A model generated the notes under the pieces. It ran no database searches, was not told where the DNA came from, and saw nothing but the letters and a program-made list of their open reading frames with translations. The translations under genes and the position numbers were made by a program. DNA of 64,000 nucleotides from positions 63,077 to 127,076 of the forward strand of contig CAMYOL010000029.1 of the NCBI GenBank assembly GCA_947260005.1, read 5' to 3'. Position 1 is the first letter of the stretch. Each line of letters starts with the position of its first letter. This DNA is from an uncultured Ectothiorhodospiraceae bacterium. GTDB lineage: Bacteria; Pseudomonadota; Gammaproteobacteria; UBA6429; Thiohalophilaceae. This document shows, piece after piece, positions 50,472 through 58,806 of this stretch.

Positions 50472-50948
50472 ATGGGAAAAAAGAAGAAAAAAGACACAAA
50501 ATCCAACACCATCACGCTGAATAAGAAGGCACGCCACGATTATTTATTAGAAGATAAATTCGAGGCAGGGATTGCGCTTGAAGGGTGGGAGGTAAAGAGT
50601 TTACGTGAGGGTCGCGTTAACTTGAGGGACAGCTATATCCTGTTACAAGACGGCGAAGCCTACCTGTTTGGCACCTTAATCACCCCTTTGCAAACGGCTT
50701 CGACCCACATCACGCCAAACCAGACCCGCACTCGTAAATTACTATTACACCGCCAGGAACTAAACAAACTCATTGGCGCTGTTGAACGTAAAGGCTACTC
50801 CATTGTACCTACGGCAATGTACTGGGTGCGAGGCCGGGCTAAAATTGAAATCTGTCTGGCCAAGGGCAAAAAACAACACGACAAACGGGCAACCGAAAAA
50901 AGTCGAGATTGGGGACGAGAAAAAGCCCGCATCATGAAGTCAAATTAA
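50472..50948 (+). CDS. smpB: SsrA-binding protein SmpB
   Basis: SmpB binds tmRNA and brings it to stalled ribosomes for trans-translation. ATG 50472 gives 158 residues beginning [56 protein letters not shown], the family core. The basic C-terminal tail [24 protein letters not shown], which occupies the mRNA channel of the ribosome, is intact. It lies upstream of ssrA on the same strand, the usual pairing, so SmpB is complete even though the tmRNA is abnormal. Confidence 0.97.
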   Translation: MGKKKKKDTKSNTITLNKKARHDYLLEDKFEAGIALEGWEVKSLREGRVNLRDSYILLQDGEAYLFGTLITPLQTASTHITPNQTRTRKLLLHRQELNKLIGAVERKGYSIVPTAMYWVRGRAKIEICLAKGKKQHDKRATEKSRDWGREKARIMKSN

Positions 50949-50999
50949 AACGCTGTTGAAAATCCACCAAATCGGCTATATTAAGAGCCTATCTCCGAC

Positions 51000-51021
51000 A
51001 AGTTTTCGTAAGAAAACTTTT
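51000..51021 (+). terminator. Weak hairpin after smpB
   Basis: AAGTTTTC-GTAA-GAAAACTT is a perfect 8-bp stem with a 4-nt loop, followed by TT. It is AT-rich and lies about 50 nt after the smpB stop, so it may be a weak terminator or a remnant of a repeat. Confidence 0.35.
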
Positions 51022-51058
51022 CCCAGATATGAAATGCTGAGCCATACTCACAATGCTA

Positions 51059-51197
51059 CTTTTTGAATTGTGAGCGTGATGAGCGAAGAGCTGGCAAGGC
51101 GAAAATTTTTTTAAAGAGGAGCATACATCGGTATGTGACGATTAAAATGATTTTTCAACACCGCCAGATCGAGCGAAATAGCTCACAATTCAAAAAG
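51059..51197. mobile_element. 139-bp palindromic MITE-like element abutting ssrA
   Basis: Perfect 17-bp terminal inverted repeats, CTTTTTGAATTGTGAGC at 51059-51075 and its complement at 51181-51197, enclose an imperfectly palindromic interior (CTGGC and GCCAG blocks, AAAATTTTTTTAAA with its partner) whose tip is CATAC-ATCG-GTATG at 51122-51135. All pairings share one centre near 51128. There is no ORF. The right end coincides with the first G of the tmRNA, so the normal ssrA promoter region is occupied by this element. Confidence 0.7.
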
Positions 51198-51440
51198 GGG
51201 GCGACCTGGCTTCGACGCGGGTTACAAAACCGGAGGTGCATGCCGAGGTGCAAGATCCTCGTAAATCCTTTTGCAAAATTATAGTTGCGTCCGGGGTGGA
51301 TTCGTTAAAACCTAACGGAATCGCTGTCGATGATCCCCGCCTGTTGGGCAGTCGCCAGTTAAATTAAAGAACAGGATAAGCATGTAGAGCCGATGGCAGA
51401 GGACTTACGGACGCGGGTTCGATTCCCGCCGCCTCCACCA
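51197..51440 (+). ncRNA. ssrA: tmRNA (ssrA), shortened, without recognisable tag sequence
   Basis: The tRNA-like ends are intact: GGGGGCG (51197) pairs with CGCCTCC before ACCA, with GGGTTCGATTCCC as T-arm and GCATGTAGAGCCGA upstream of it. The 5' pseudoknot PK1 is present (GCCGAGG, CCTCG, and TGCAA with TTGCA). The resume context ATTATAGTT (ending 51286) is followed by GCG, but then no ANDENYALAA-like sequence occurs. The frame from GCG runs 26 codons (ASGVDSLKPNG... SRQLN) to TAA at 51365. A hairpin GATTCGTTA/TAACGGAATC inside a CGGGG/CCCCG stem replaces the normal tag and PK2-PK4. Length is about 244 nt, whereas 350-400 nt is usual. Confidence 0.85.
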
Positions 51441-51445
51441 ATACG

Positions 51446-51477
51446 AAGGCCCTGGATATTTAACCGGGGCCTTTTTT
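51446..51477 (+). terminator. Intrinsic terminator of ssrA
   Basis: AAGGCCCTGG (51446-51455) pairs with CCGGGGCCTT (51464-51473) with one G-U, loop of 8 nt, and a T-run follows (51472-51477). It lies 6 nt after the tmRNA CCA. The A-run on the other side is short, so it mainly serves the plus strand. Confidence 0.85.
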
Positions 51478-51493
51478 ACTTTAATTGCCTGAA

Positions 51494-52204
51494 TTAATGT
51501 AAGCAACATTTCTTATATTTTTTACCGCTACCACAGGGACAGGGATCATTGCGCCCGACCTTTTCCTCACTGATAAAAGGCTGCTGTGGTTGCCTCTCTT
51601 CAGCAAGCGCGGTTTGAATGCTGTTTCCCATATGAGCATAGCTGATCATCGCATCTTCAAACATACCCAACAGTTTTTGCGCAAACGTATCCAGCGAATC
51701 ATCGCTGGATTTTACAATCTCCTGATAAAATGCCTCCGCCAGCTTCCGACTGGAAAAGAAGCTCAAAATCATCACGGTGCTGCCCAACTCTTCATCCAGT
51801 GCATCCGGTGTATAATATTCCCACAGTTTGATCAGCCAGTCGTGCCCCAAAGAAAATCCTCTAGACCACTGTCCTAAGGCGGTGTTATCGCCTACATATT
51901 CAAGTGCCCGTGAAGTAAACGTAATACCATCAGGCACCACCACTTCACTCATGTATACCTGGGTATTGATCACATTATACAAATCCATCAACGCCTGCAG
52001 CACAGACTGCGCTTCTTCTTCATCGACGTAGCTGGCATCCTGTTCATTAAAAATCAACGGCAACCATTCAGAGGGCTTAATCATCTCCGGTGCACAGGCA
52101 ATGGCAAACAAAAATCCCTGCGTCTCGTAAAAACGCATAGTGCCCTCGGGCCGTTGCGGTGAAGCGAGGAAGGGCGTGAGTAATTGGTTTATATATGTTG
52201 ACAT
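51494..52204 (-). CDS. UPF0149/YecA family protein with C-terminal SEC-C zinc motif
   Basis: The 236-residue cytoplasmic protein is helical over about residues 1-210 and matches the YecA/UPF0149 type ([62 protein letters not shown]). It ends in the SEC-C motif [21 protein letters not shown], three Cys ligands plus His for zinc, as in the SecA C-terminus. Such proteins have been linked to ribosome or SecA interaction, but no specific role can be given. It is convergent with ssrA. The 232 nt upstream hold no gene. Confidence 0.88.
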   Translation of the reverse strand: MSTYINQLLTPFLASPQRPEGTMRFYETQGFLFAIACAPEMIKPSEWLPLIFNEQDASYVDEEEAQSVLQALMDLYNVINTQVYMSEVVVPDGITFTSRALEYVGDNTALGQWSRGFSLGHDWLIKLWEYYTPDALDEELGSTVMILSFFSSRKLAEAFYQEIVKSSDDSLDTFAQKLLGMFEDAMISYAHMGNSIQTALAEERQPQQPFISEEKVGRNDPCPCGSGKKYKKCCLH

Positions 52205-52436
52205 GTAGTCTAAGTTATCAATTAAGTGAATTTAAAGCCAGCAATCAGGCTAAAACCACATGGGCTCCTAACAAAATGTTTTTCTCTTATAGTTTAATTC
52301 CCATGTTCTTGAGTGCTCAAATCTTCTGAAGTCTTTATTATAGAATGCTTTCTATATCTTTTTTTATATGCTGTTACTCTACCAAGCAGCTCTTTGGAGA
52401 ATATGACTTAAGTTGTATTAAAAAAAGTATTCATGT

Positions 52437-54503
52437 TTAAGTAATTGGTAATTTCCTCACTCGTTTCCCCGTTGCTTGAAAATATGCATTTACCACAGCA
52501 GGAGCGACCGGAGGTAATCCTGGCTCACCAATTCCACCCGGGGGATATTGATTTTTGATTAAGTGTACCTCTACTTCCGGCATTTCATCATATCGGAGAA
52601 GGTGAAAATCATGGAAATTGCTTTGTTCTACTCGTCCATTTTTAATCGTGACGCAACTTTTAACTGTTGCAGTGAGACCATAAACGATTGCACTTTCAAT
52701 TTGTGCAATAACGGTATCAGGGTTTACTATAGTGCCGCAATCCACGGCGCACGTTATTTTTTTAACCTGCGGTAACTTATTTTTATCAATTATAATATCT
52801 GCTACTTGTGCAACATAACTTCCGAAAGAGGCGGTTATGGCAACCCCTTGATGGATGTTAGGCCTTGATTTGCTGTTCCATTTTGCCTTAGATGCTGCTA
52901 CTTCTAAAACTTTGCTCAAGCGTGGAACATCTTTGAGTAGCTTTAAACGATAAGTTACTGGATCTTCCTTTGCTTTGACTGCTAATTCATCTATAAAACA
53001 TTCTGTTGCAAATACATTATATGAGTATGATACAGAACGCCATGGTCCTAGCGGTATTCCAGTTCTAACGTCAACGCTTTCCATACGTAAATTTGAAATA
53101 TTGTACGGGAGATCTAGTGCGCCATGACTGTAGTTGGTGCCGATGAGTTTATGGTACCAGTTAGTCGGTAATCCATCTGTTCCTAGCAGGGCAGAGAGCT
53201 GATGATATGTGGCTGGATTATAATAATCATGCTGTATGTCTTCTTCTCGAGTCCAAATAAGTTTGATCGGTTTACCGGTCTTCAAGCTTAACTGGACAGC
53301 TTGAGTAACGAAGTCTTGAATGTTTCGACGTCCAAAACCACCACCAAGCAATGTAGTATGAATTTTTATGTTTTCATCTGCATATCCAGTTATCTTGCTA
53401 GCCGTTTTAAAAGCACCAGTAGGTTGCTGAGTTGGTACCCATACCTCGCATTTACCGTTTGCCACTGAAGCAGTACAACACATTGGTTCAGGGGTGGCAT
53501 GAGCCTGGTAGGGGGTTTCATAAACAGATGTGATAGCTTGTTTATTATTTCTTAAAAAATCATCGTTTTCACCATCATCACGATGAATTTTTCCGGGCTT
53601 ATTTTTTGCTTTGATGAAATCATTATGTATTGTCTTTGAATTTCTGGATGCAAATTCCCCATAGTCCCATTCGATATTGATTTTATCCCTGGCCTGTACT
53701 GTGCTCCAGTAATCAGATGCAATGATCGTGACTGCATTTTCTAATAGGATAACGTGCTTTATTTTGGGAATCTGTTTTGTTATTGCTTTGTTGTACGAAA
53801 TAAACTTACCGTTAAACACTGGACAATGGATAATCGATGCATACAACATATTTGGCACTGAAACATCAATTCCAAACATTGCTTTACCGTTAACTTTAGT
53901 AGGAATATCAGAACGAGGAATAGGTTTTCCAATCAACTGAAAATCATTTGGATTTTTTAGCGTTACTTTGTCGGGAAGTGGCTCCTTGATTGCTTCGGGA
54001 ACCAATTCTGCGTAAGAAATTTTTATGCCAGATAGTTTGTTAAATACATAGCTATTTTCAGGTTTACAATGTTTTCTATCAACCCCCCATTTTTTTGATG
54101 CTGCTGCGATTAGCATTGCACGTGCCGTCGCACCTGCCTTACGTAAGGGTTCCCAGCCTTTTCTTATGCTTCGACTTCCCCCGGTACCTTGCCAACCGTA
54201 TACAGGATCAACTGGAGCTTGTTTCACTTGCACGTCTTCCCAGTTTGCATCAAGCTCTTCAGCAACAAGCATGGGCAGGCTTGTCATTACACCTTGGCCC
54301 ATTTCTGATTGAGTTAGTATGATAGTAATCAGTCCATTCGATTCAATTTCAAGCCAGATATTTGGGATAAATGACTTTTGAGTAGCAGTAGATGTATTTG
54401 CCTCAGTTGATGTTTGAATAAAAAAACCAAGTGCAAGACCTCCCGTGCTGGTGATGCTTTGCTTAATAAAGTGGCGCCGAGATTGGTTAACTTGTTTTCT
54501 CAT
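52437..54503 (-). CDS. Molybdopterin-dependent oxidoreductase large subunit, isoquinoline 1-oxidoreductase (IorB)-like
   Basis: The 688-residue protein belongs to the xanthine dehydrogenase family that hydroxylates N-heterocycles or oxidises aldehydes. A Tat signal is present (QSRRHFIKQSITSTGGLALGFF, twin Arg at about 9-10), so the folded enzyme is exported to the periplasm. Molybdopterin-contact motifs include EMGQGVMTSLPMLVAEELDA, TTLLGGGFGRR and GPWRSVSYSYNVFATECFIDELA, and the active-site Glu is expected in GGIGEPGLPPVAPAV near the C-terminus. The true substrate is not evident. The start overlaps the small subunit stop by 4 nt. The usual third partner (cytochrome c or XdhC maturation factor) is not in the window. 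Confidence 0.92.
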   Translation of the reverse strand: MRKQVNQSRRHFIKQSITSTGGLALGFFIQTSTEANTSTATQKSFIPNIWLEIESNGLITIILTQSEMGQGVMTSLPMLVAEELDANWEDVQVKQAPVDPVYGWQGTGGSRSIRKGWEPLRKAGATARAMLIAAASKKWGVDRKHCKPENSYVFNKLSGIKISYAELVPEAIKEPLPDKVTLKNPNDFQLIGKPIPRSDIPTKVNGKAMFGIDVSVPNMLYASIIHCPVFNGKFISYNKAITKQIPKIKHVILLENAVTIIASDYWSTVQARDKINIEWDYGEFASRNSKTIHNDFIKAKNKPGKIHRDDGENDDFLRNNKQAITSVYETPYQAHATPEPMCCTASVANGKCEVWVPTQQPTGAFKTASKITGYADENIKIHTTLLGGGFGRRNIQDFVTQAVQLSLKTGKPIKLIWTREEDIQHDYYNPATYHQLSALLGTDGLPTNWYHKLIGTNYSHGALDLPYNISNLRMESVDVRTGIPLGPWRSVSYSYNVFATECFIDELAVKAKEDPVTYRLKLLKDVPRLSKVLEVAASKAKWNSKSRPNIHQGVAITASFGSYVAQVADIIIDKNKLPQVKKITCAVDCGTIVNPDTVIAQIESAIVYGLTATVKSCVTIKNGRVEQSNFHDFHLLRYDEMPEVEVHLIKNQYPPGGIGEPGLPPVAPAVVNAYFQATGKRVRKLPIT

Positions 54504-54976
54504 GATTTGCTGCTTTGTGAGTTTATCACCCTATGAATAGCGCGCTTTACTCTCTGGTAAGTACCGCATCGACATAGAACGGCGGACATGGCTTCATCAA
54601 TTTGCTTTGAAGATGGGCGAGGATTGTTATCCAATAATGCTGTTGCTGCAATGATCTGTCCAGATTGGCAATAACCACATTGAGGAACCTGTTCGTCGAT
54701 CCAGGCTTGTTGGACAGAGCTATAGCTGTTTTGAGATAATCCTTCAATCGTGATGATTGATTTATTTGCAACAGAGGCAGCCTTGATTTGACAGGAATTA
54801 ACTGCTTTATTATCGACTAAAACCATGCATGATCCACAAAGTCCAATACCACAGCTATATTTTGTACCCGTTAATCCAAGTGTATCTCTCAAGAACCAGA
54901 GAAGAGGTATGTCATCTTCAACTGCATAGTTGTGAATGCGGCCATTGACTATAAAAGTTTTATTTAATGAAGACAT
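54500..54976 (-). CDS. 2Fe-2S small subunit of IorAB-type molybdoenzyme
   Basis: The 158-residue product carries two 2Fe-2S clusters that pass electrons from the molybdenum site. Plant-type cluster ligands are in KYSCGIGLCGSCMVLVDNKAVNSC near residues 41-62, and the all-alpha C-terminal domain has QCGYCQSGQI near residue 101 and LCRCGTYQRV near residue 137. There is no signal peptide, which is normal because it is co-exported with the Tat-tagged large subunit. It is first in the two-gene operon; no XdhC or cytochrome gene follows. Confidence 0.93.
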   Translation of the reverse strand: MSSLNKTFIVNGRIHNYAVEDDIPLLWFLRDTLGLTGTKYSCGIGLCGSCMVLVDNKAVNSCQIKAASVANKSIITIEGLSQNSYSSVQQAWIDEQVPQCGYCQSGQIIAATALLDNNPRPSSKQIDEAMSAVLCRCGTYQRVKRAIHRVINSQSSKS

Positions 54977-55496
54977 ATTCTAAATTAATACATTTTAGTT
55001 AAATTTTTATCATATAGGGTTATTTCAATTGTAGCCCATTCGTTTAAGTGTTTATAAATGATTAATAACTGTCTGAAAGAGGATAGTCAAGAATAACTGG
55101 AGGAATTGACTGACGAGTCCGGGGGCGTTGTCGGCTACGGTGGTCTCCCCTACCTTCGCTCTGTTTGGCTCCGGTTGTGTTAGTTTTGTCAAAATATGTG
55201 CATCTGTATTTATTTTATTGTCCTTTTGCCCATTACGATATTAGGATACCGGTTGTATTAATAGAGTAACTACAAACATTTCAATGACTTAAATAAGCAG
55301 TATTTACAAATTGACGCTTAATAAAACAATAACTCGATGAATTTGTAGTGTCTCAGAACAATATTTTAACGTAAGATACGCCCCATTCTGCGCAAGCAAG
55401 TAGACTCTGAATGTGGATTTTTTTACAAAGGAACTAAATTCGTTGCATAGCCTCTACTCTCTGGCCTTACCACATAATTAACTGATTAAAATAAAG
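54977..55496. other. Intergenic region with a GC-rich island
   Basis: This 520-nt gap is AT-rich except for about 55110-55190, where the base composition changes sharply (CGGGGGCGTTGTCGGCTACGG and CCTTCGCTCTGTTTGGCTCC). No ORF with recognisable similarity is seen on either strand. The island could be a remnant of a mobile or repeated element. Divergent promoters for the molybdoenzyme operon and the gene at 55497 should lie here, but I cannot identify them with confidence. Confidence 0.4.
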
Positions 55497-56489
55497 ATGC
55501 GATTTAATAAATTTTTTCTGTCGACCACCGTGATACTGATTGTTAGCTTCTCGTTTAGCTTTACTGCCTCAGCCTTATCTAAGCCCAATCCTGGATCAAA
55601 AATTTCCTACCCACCAGTTGACGTGGAGTTTAAGGTGGTCAAGGTATCCAAGCATGTTTATTTTGTTCAGGGTAAGGCCGGTGCAGCGACAGAAAATAAA
55701 GGATTTATATCGAATGCTGGATTTATTGTCACCAGTGAAGGCGTGGTGATATTTGACGCACTGGGCACACCATCATTAGCTGTTCGACTCTATGAGGAAA
55801 TTCGTAAAGTCACTCAACTGCCAATTAAATATGTCATTGTTAGCCATTATCATGCCGATCATATCTATGGCCTTCAGGTATTTAAAGAATTGGGTGCTAA
55901 AATCATTGCTCCACAAGGAGCCAGAGTTTATTTAGCCTCTGACGCCGCCGATACTTTACTGGCCACACGTCGTGAAGAATTAAAACCATGGATTAGCAAA
56001 ACGACCCACATTGTGGTACCCGATCAATACATAAAAACCAATCACCAGTTTAGTTTAGGTGGCCTTGATTTTAAAATCACTCCATTAGGCAATGCCCATT
56101 CCGAAGGCGATTTAACACTACTGGTGGCGCCTGATAATGTTTTATTTACTGGGGATCTTATATTCGAAGGCCGTATACCCTTCGTTGGGCAAGCCAATAT
56201 TATCAATTGGTTAAAAGCACTGGACGATATGCGTGACGTTAATGTTTCTGCGGTATTGCCAGGACATGGACCCCTTGCCACAGATCCCAATGCCTTGATT
56301 GATTTAACCTACAATTATTTATTGCTACTAAAAGATAACATGCAAAAAGCAGTCGACGACTGGACTCCGTTTGCAAAAGCCTATGAAGCTATCGATTGGG
56401 GGGATTATATGTTCCTACCCGCCTTTGATGAAGCGAACCGACGCAATGCCTATAATGTGTTTTTGTTTATGGAACAGAATTCTCCATAA
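55497..56489 (+). CDS. Periplasmic MBL-fold metallohydrolase (SoxH / quinoprotein-relay type)
   Basis: The 330-residue product has a signal peptide (about residues 1-26, ending TASA) and a metallo-beta-lactamase fold. Zinc-binding motifs are SHYHADHIYG near residue 118, the His in GNAHSEGDLTL near residue 200, the Asp in FTGDLIFEGRIP near residue 220 and PGHGPLATDP near residue 262. This pattern resembles the SoxH-like or quinoprotein relay system zinc metallohydrolases, which are periplasmic and often near PQQ or Sox genes; none of those is in the window. A hydrolase with an unknown substrate is the safe call. Confidence 0.85.
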   Translation: MRFNKFFLSTTVILIVSFSFSFTASALSKPNPGSKISYPPVDVEFKVVKVSKHVYFVQGKAGAATENKGFISNAGFIVTSEGVVIFDALGTPSLAVRLYEEIRKVTQLPIKYVIVSHYHADHIYGLQVFKELGAKIIAPQGARVYLASDAADTLLATRREELKPWISKTTHIVVPDQYIKTNHQFSLGGLDFKITPLGNAHSEGDLTLLVAPDNVLFTGDLIFEGRIPFVGQANIINWLKALDDMRDVNVSAVLPGHGPLATDPNALIDLTYNYLLLLKDNMQKAVDDWTPFAKAYEAIDWGDYMFLPAFDEANRRNAYNVFLFMEQNSP

Positions 56490-56802
56490 AATTAATATAT
56501 CATTAGTTTTTTAATTATAAAAATAAGAGCTTGCTGCTTTATTACCTGTATAAAACCAGGTTCCCTAACCTTGACTTAATTCAACTCCTTAATTCATATA
56601 CATAATATGTGCTAATAAAAATAATTTATATTTTCTCTTTTGATGCTCTAAGCGTTTATCCATTATTAATAATAATTATAAAATTACACTTTCTAAAATA
56701 TCTTCACACTTTTTACACTAATCCCTGAAAGAAAAGTATGACATCAACTATAATTATACTAATCGCGTCTATCGTTCTCTCTTAACCTAACGGAGGTTCG
56801 CC
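56490..56802. other. AT-rich intergenic region upstream of the YbaK-type gene
   Basis: These 313 nt are strongly AT-rich and contain no supportable ORF. TATAAT-like sequences occur near 56750 (CAACTATAATTATACTAA) and probably belong to the promoter for the gene at 56803, but no -35 box at proper spacing is convincing. GGAGG lies about 11 nt before the ATG. Confidence 0.4.
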
Positions 56803-57270
56803 ATGACTATGACAACCACTTTACAAAACTTTTTAGCCACTAACGGTGTGGCATACGATATTGTGCCTCATCGTATGACATCGACCACCCTAAACTCAGC
56901 TCAGACTGCGCACGTACGGGGTGATATGGTCGCAAAATCCGTTATTCTCGAAGATGAAATCGGCTATTTAATGGCCGTGGTACCTGCAACCAAACATGTC
57001 AAAATTGGTAAACTCAACAAAATCCTGGATCGGCATATGGGACTCGCCACCGAAGATGAACTTAAAAGTGTATTTTTCGATTGTGATTTGGGCGCTATCC
57101 CGCCCATTGGACCCGCCTATGGTGTGCTAAGCATTGTTGATGATGATTTATTAGAATGCAAAGATATTTATTTTGAAGCCGGTAACCATCAAGAGCTGAT
57201 CCATATCAAAGGCAAAGACTTTCAACGTTTAATGAGAGGGGCACCACACTCGAGTATTTGCCTGCATTAA
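56803..57270 (+). CDS. YbaK/EbsC-type aminoacyl-tRNA deacylase domain protein
   Basis: The 155-residue protein matches the YbaK/ProX fold, which hydrolyses misacylated tRNAs such as Ala- or Cys-tRNA-Pro in trans. Typical features are the N-terminal LQNFLATNGVAYDIVPHRMTSTTLNSAQTAHVRGDMVAKSVILE, with the conserved Lys in AKSVI near residue 45, the P-A-x-K segment VVPATKHVKIGKLNK, and GAIPPIGPAYGV near residue 105 (the GxxxPxG-like loop). The exact substrate cannot be assigned. A strong GGAGG ribosome-binding site precedes the ATG. A decayed palindromic repeat follows and may terminate transcription. Confidence 0.85.
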   Translation: MTMTTTLQNFLATNGVAYDIVPHRMTSTTLNSAQTAHVRGDMVAKSVILEDEIGYLMAVVPATKHVKIGKLNKILDRHMGLATEDELKSVFFDCDLGAIPPIGPAYGVLSIVDDDLLECKDIYFEAGNHQELIHIKGKDFQRLMRGAPHSSICLH

Positions 57271-57290
57271 GTTCCTCGTACCTGGGAACT

Positions 57291-57347
57291 AAAAACCGGG
57301 GCAGAGAACAGGTGATAATTTTTCGTTCGTTCTCTGACCTCGTTTTT
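57291..57347. repeat. Degenerate GGGTCAGAGACG-family palindrome after the YbaK-type gene
   Basis: AAAAACCGGGGCAGAGAAC (57291-57309) pairs with GTTCTCTGACCTCGTTTTT (57329-57347), with three mismatches and a 19-nt loop. The sequence ACCGGGG-CAGAGA is a decayed form of the core seen at 48015-48160. It has terminal A and T runs and could act as a terminator. The rest of 57348-57514 holds no gene. Confidence 0.6.
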
Positions 57348-57514
57348 TATTTATATGAAGAGGACATACCAAAGAATTTCATTCTCTTTTAAGCCCAAGT
57401 GCAATTACAAAGTCTAGATTCAGGTGCCAGGTAGAAGATTCAGCATCACAGGTTCTCTGGTCAATCACCAAACGTAATCCAGTAAAGTCCTCACCATAAA
57501 CCTTTAAGTCTGAG

Positions 57515-58369
57515 CTAGTGAATTTTTATAAGTTCAAATAAGACACGATAATAATCATCTGGACGCTCTTCCCAAGGAAAATGGGCACAACCTGTCAATA
57601 CGTGATGTTTGGATTGTTTCAGTAATCGCCTGTATTCGCTCAGACTCTCAGGTAACAAGACATCATCCTGACAATAGATCAGACCGCTGATCTTTTTTTC
57701 TAATTGTTTGATGTCGGCATCCTTGAACGGAGAACTTCGATATTCATCCCATATTCGGACATTCAATTTGTTGTTGGTGTCTTTTTGTGTAAATCCTTTG
57801 GCATATTCCCAGCCTTGCCTTGCATCGACGAAGTAACTGGCAATCTTACTGCGCAAGATGTGACGTGCTTCAACTGGCGTACCGATATCGTCTAACGTTA
57901 GCGGTGAATCGATATCGGCATGATGAAAGCGTTTTTGTTCAATGTGTTCAAGGCTATGTAAAGCGGGATCGACGGGATTGCTTAAAATTAATTGACTGAC
58001 GCGTTCAGGATGTTTTTTTGCAAACAATAACACCTGCAATGCGCCCCATGAATGTCCCCATAAAATCACCGGCTCAGTTGGCAATACCTTATGCATGTCT
58101 TGTAACCATTGTGACAAGGCGGAATCTTCTGATGCCATCTGCAAGCTGGCATTATCGCCGACACCTCGCATATCCCAGCGACAAACTTGATAACGATCAC
58201 TTAACTTTTTTTGGATTGGCTGAAGATTCCAGGTGGTAAAGGCTGGCCCGCCACCAATCAGATAAACGCGCGGCCCGTTACCCTGGCAATGCGTTTTGAT
58301 CGTTGCGAGCACAGGTGCCGAGCAACCATAAAGAAAAATGATTAAAACAATATGAAGGCGCTGCTTCAT
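57515..58369 (-). CDS. Alpha/beta hydrolase, probable lipoprotein (proline iminopeptidase-like)
   Basis: ATG 58369 gives 284 residues with a lipoprotein-type signal, MKQRLHIVLIIFLYGC (Cys about 16). The hydrolase fold shows an oxyanion loop YLIGGGPAFTTWN near residue 39, DMRGVGDN, the nucleophile in LWGHSWGALQVLL near residue 107, and a catalytic His in GCAHFPWEERP near residue 265. The layout resembles the S33 (proline iminopeptidase) family; the acid is likely the Asp in YCQDDVLLP. The substrate is unknown. A longer frame to 58468 overlaps ydbL and lacks the signal. It lies 61 nt after ydbL. Confidence 0.78.
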   Translation of the reverse strand: MKQRLHIVLIIFLYGCSAPVLATIKTHCQGNGPRVYLIGGGPAFTTWNLQPIQKKLSDRYQVCRWDMRGVGDNASLQMASEDSALSQWLQDMHKVLPTEPVILWGHSWGALQVLLFAKKHPERVSQLILSNPVDPALHSLEHIEQKRFHHADIDSPLTLDDIGTPVEARHILRSKIASYFVDARQGWEYAKGFTQKDTNNKLNVRIWDEYRSSPFKDADIKQLEKKISGLIYCQDDVLLPESLSEYRRLLKQSKHHVLTGCAHFPWEERPDDYYRVLFELIKIH

Positions 58370-58430
58370 ATTCCCAAAATCATCACTAACGATTATTGGG
58401 ACAAAATAAATTATTGCGAATTGACGGCGG

Positions 58431-58790
58431 TCACTTCTTGGTCCATTGTCCAGAAGGTAATTTGACATACTGACCGGATGGCGTTTTCTCTATTGCTTTT
58501 TTACCAGCCAGGGCTTCGATGGCATTAAGGTCGGTTTTATTGCGTTGCGCAATGGCTTTATATTCCTTTTTGCGTTTAGCGTTGATGTCATTCATCATCG
58601 CTTTTACATCAGCCCCCGCCGACGCTTTCACCAAACCTAAATAACCGTTAGGTTGTTCGCCCACCAGCCCCTGAGATTTGGCGCTGTGAAGATCCATCGC
58701 CCAACTTGATGCAGACCAACCTAGGCCGGCAAGCATGATGATCAATGCGGGCATTGCAATTAAACGTAATGATAAGTGTTTTGATTTCAC
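58431..58790 (-). CDS. ydbL: YdbL family periplasmic protein (DUF1318)
   Basis: GTG 58790 with GGGAG 5 nt upstream gives 119 residues; a far longer open frame upstream overlaps ynbE and is not real. The signal peptide is MKSKHLSLRLIAMPALIIMLAGLGWSASSWAMD (cleavage near SWA), followed by LHSAKSQGLVGEQPNGYLGLVKASAGADVKAMMNDINAKRKKEYKAIAQRNKTDLNAIEALAGKKAIE, the DUF1318 core. It is third in the ydbH-ynbE-ydbL operon. E. coli YdbL modulates the YdbH-YnbE intermembrane system that keeps outer-membrane lipid balance. Confidence 0.9.
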   Translation of the reverse strand: MKSKHLSLRLIAMPALIIMLAGLGWSASSWAMDLHSAKSQGLVGEQPNGYLGLVKASAGADVKAMMNDINAKRKKEYKAIAQRNKTDLNAIEALAGKKAIEKTPSGQYVKLPSGQWTKK

Positions 58791-58806
58791 GGCGACTCCC
58801 TTTATT

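Noticed and set aside
51197-51440. Circularly permuted two-piece tmRNA as explanation for the short ssrA
   Set aside because: Both acceptor strands are in the normal one-piece order (5' GGGGGCG first, CCA last), so permutation does not fit.
55110-55116. CTGACGA resembling the hammerhead core CUGANGA
   Set aside because: No GAAA element and no flanking stems of a hammerhead ribozyme follow; a seven-base match is expected by chance.
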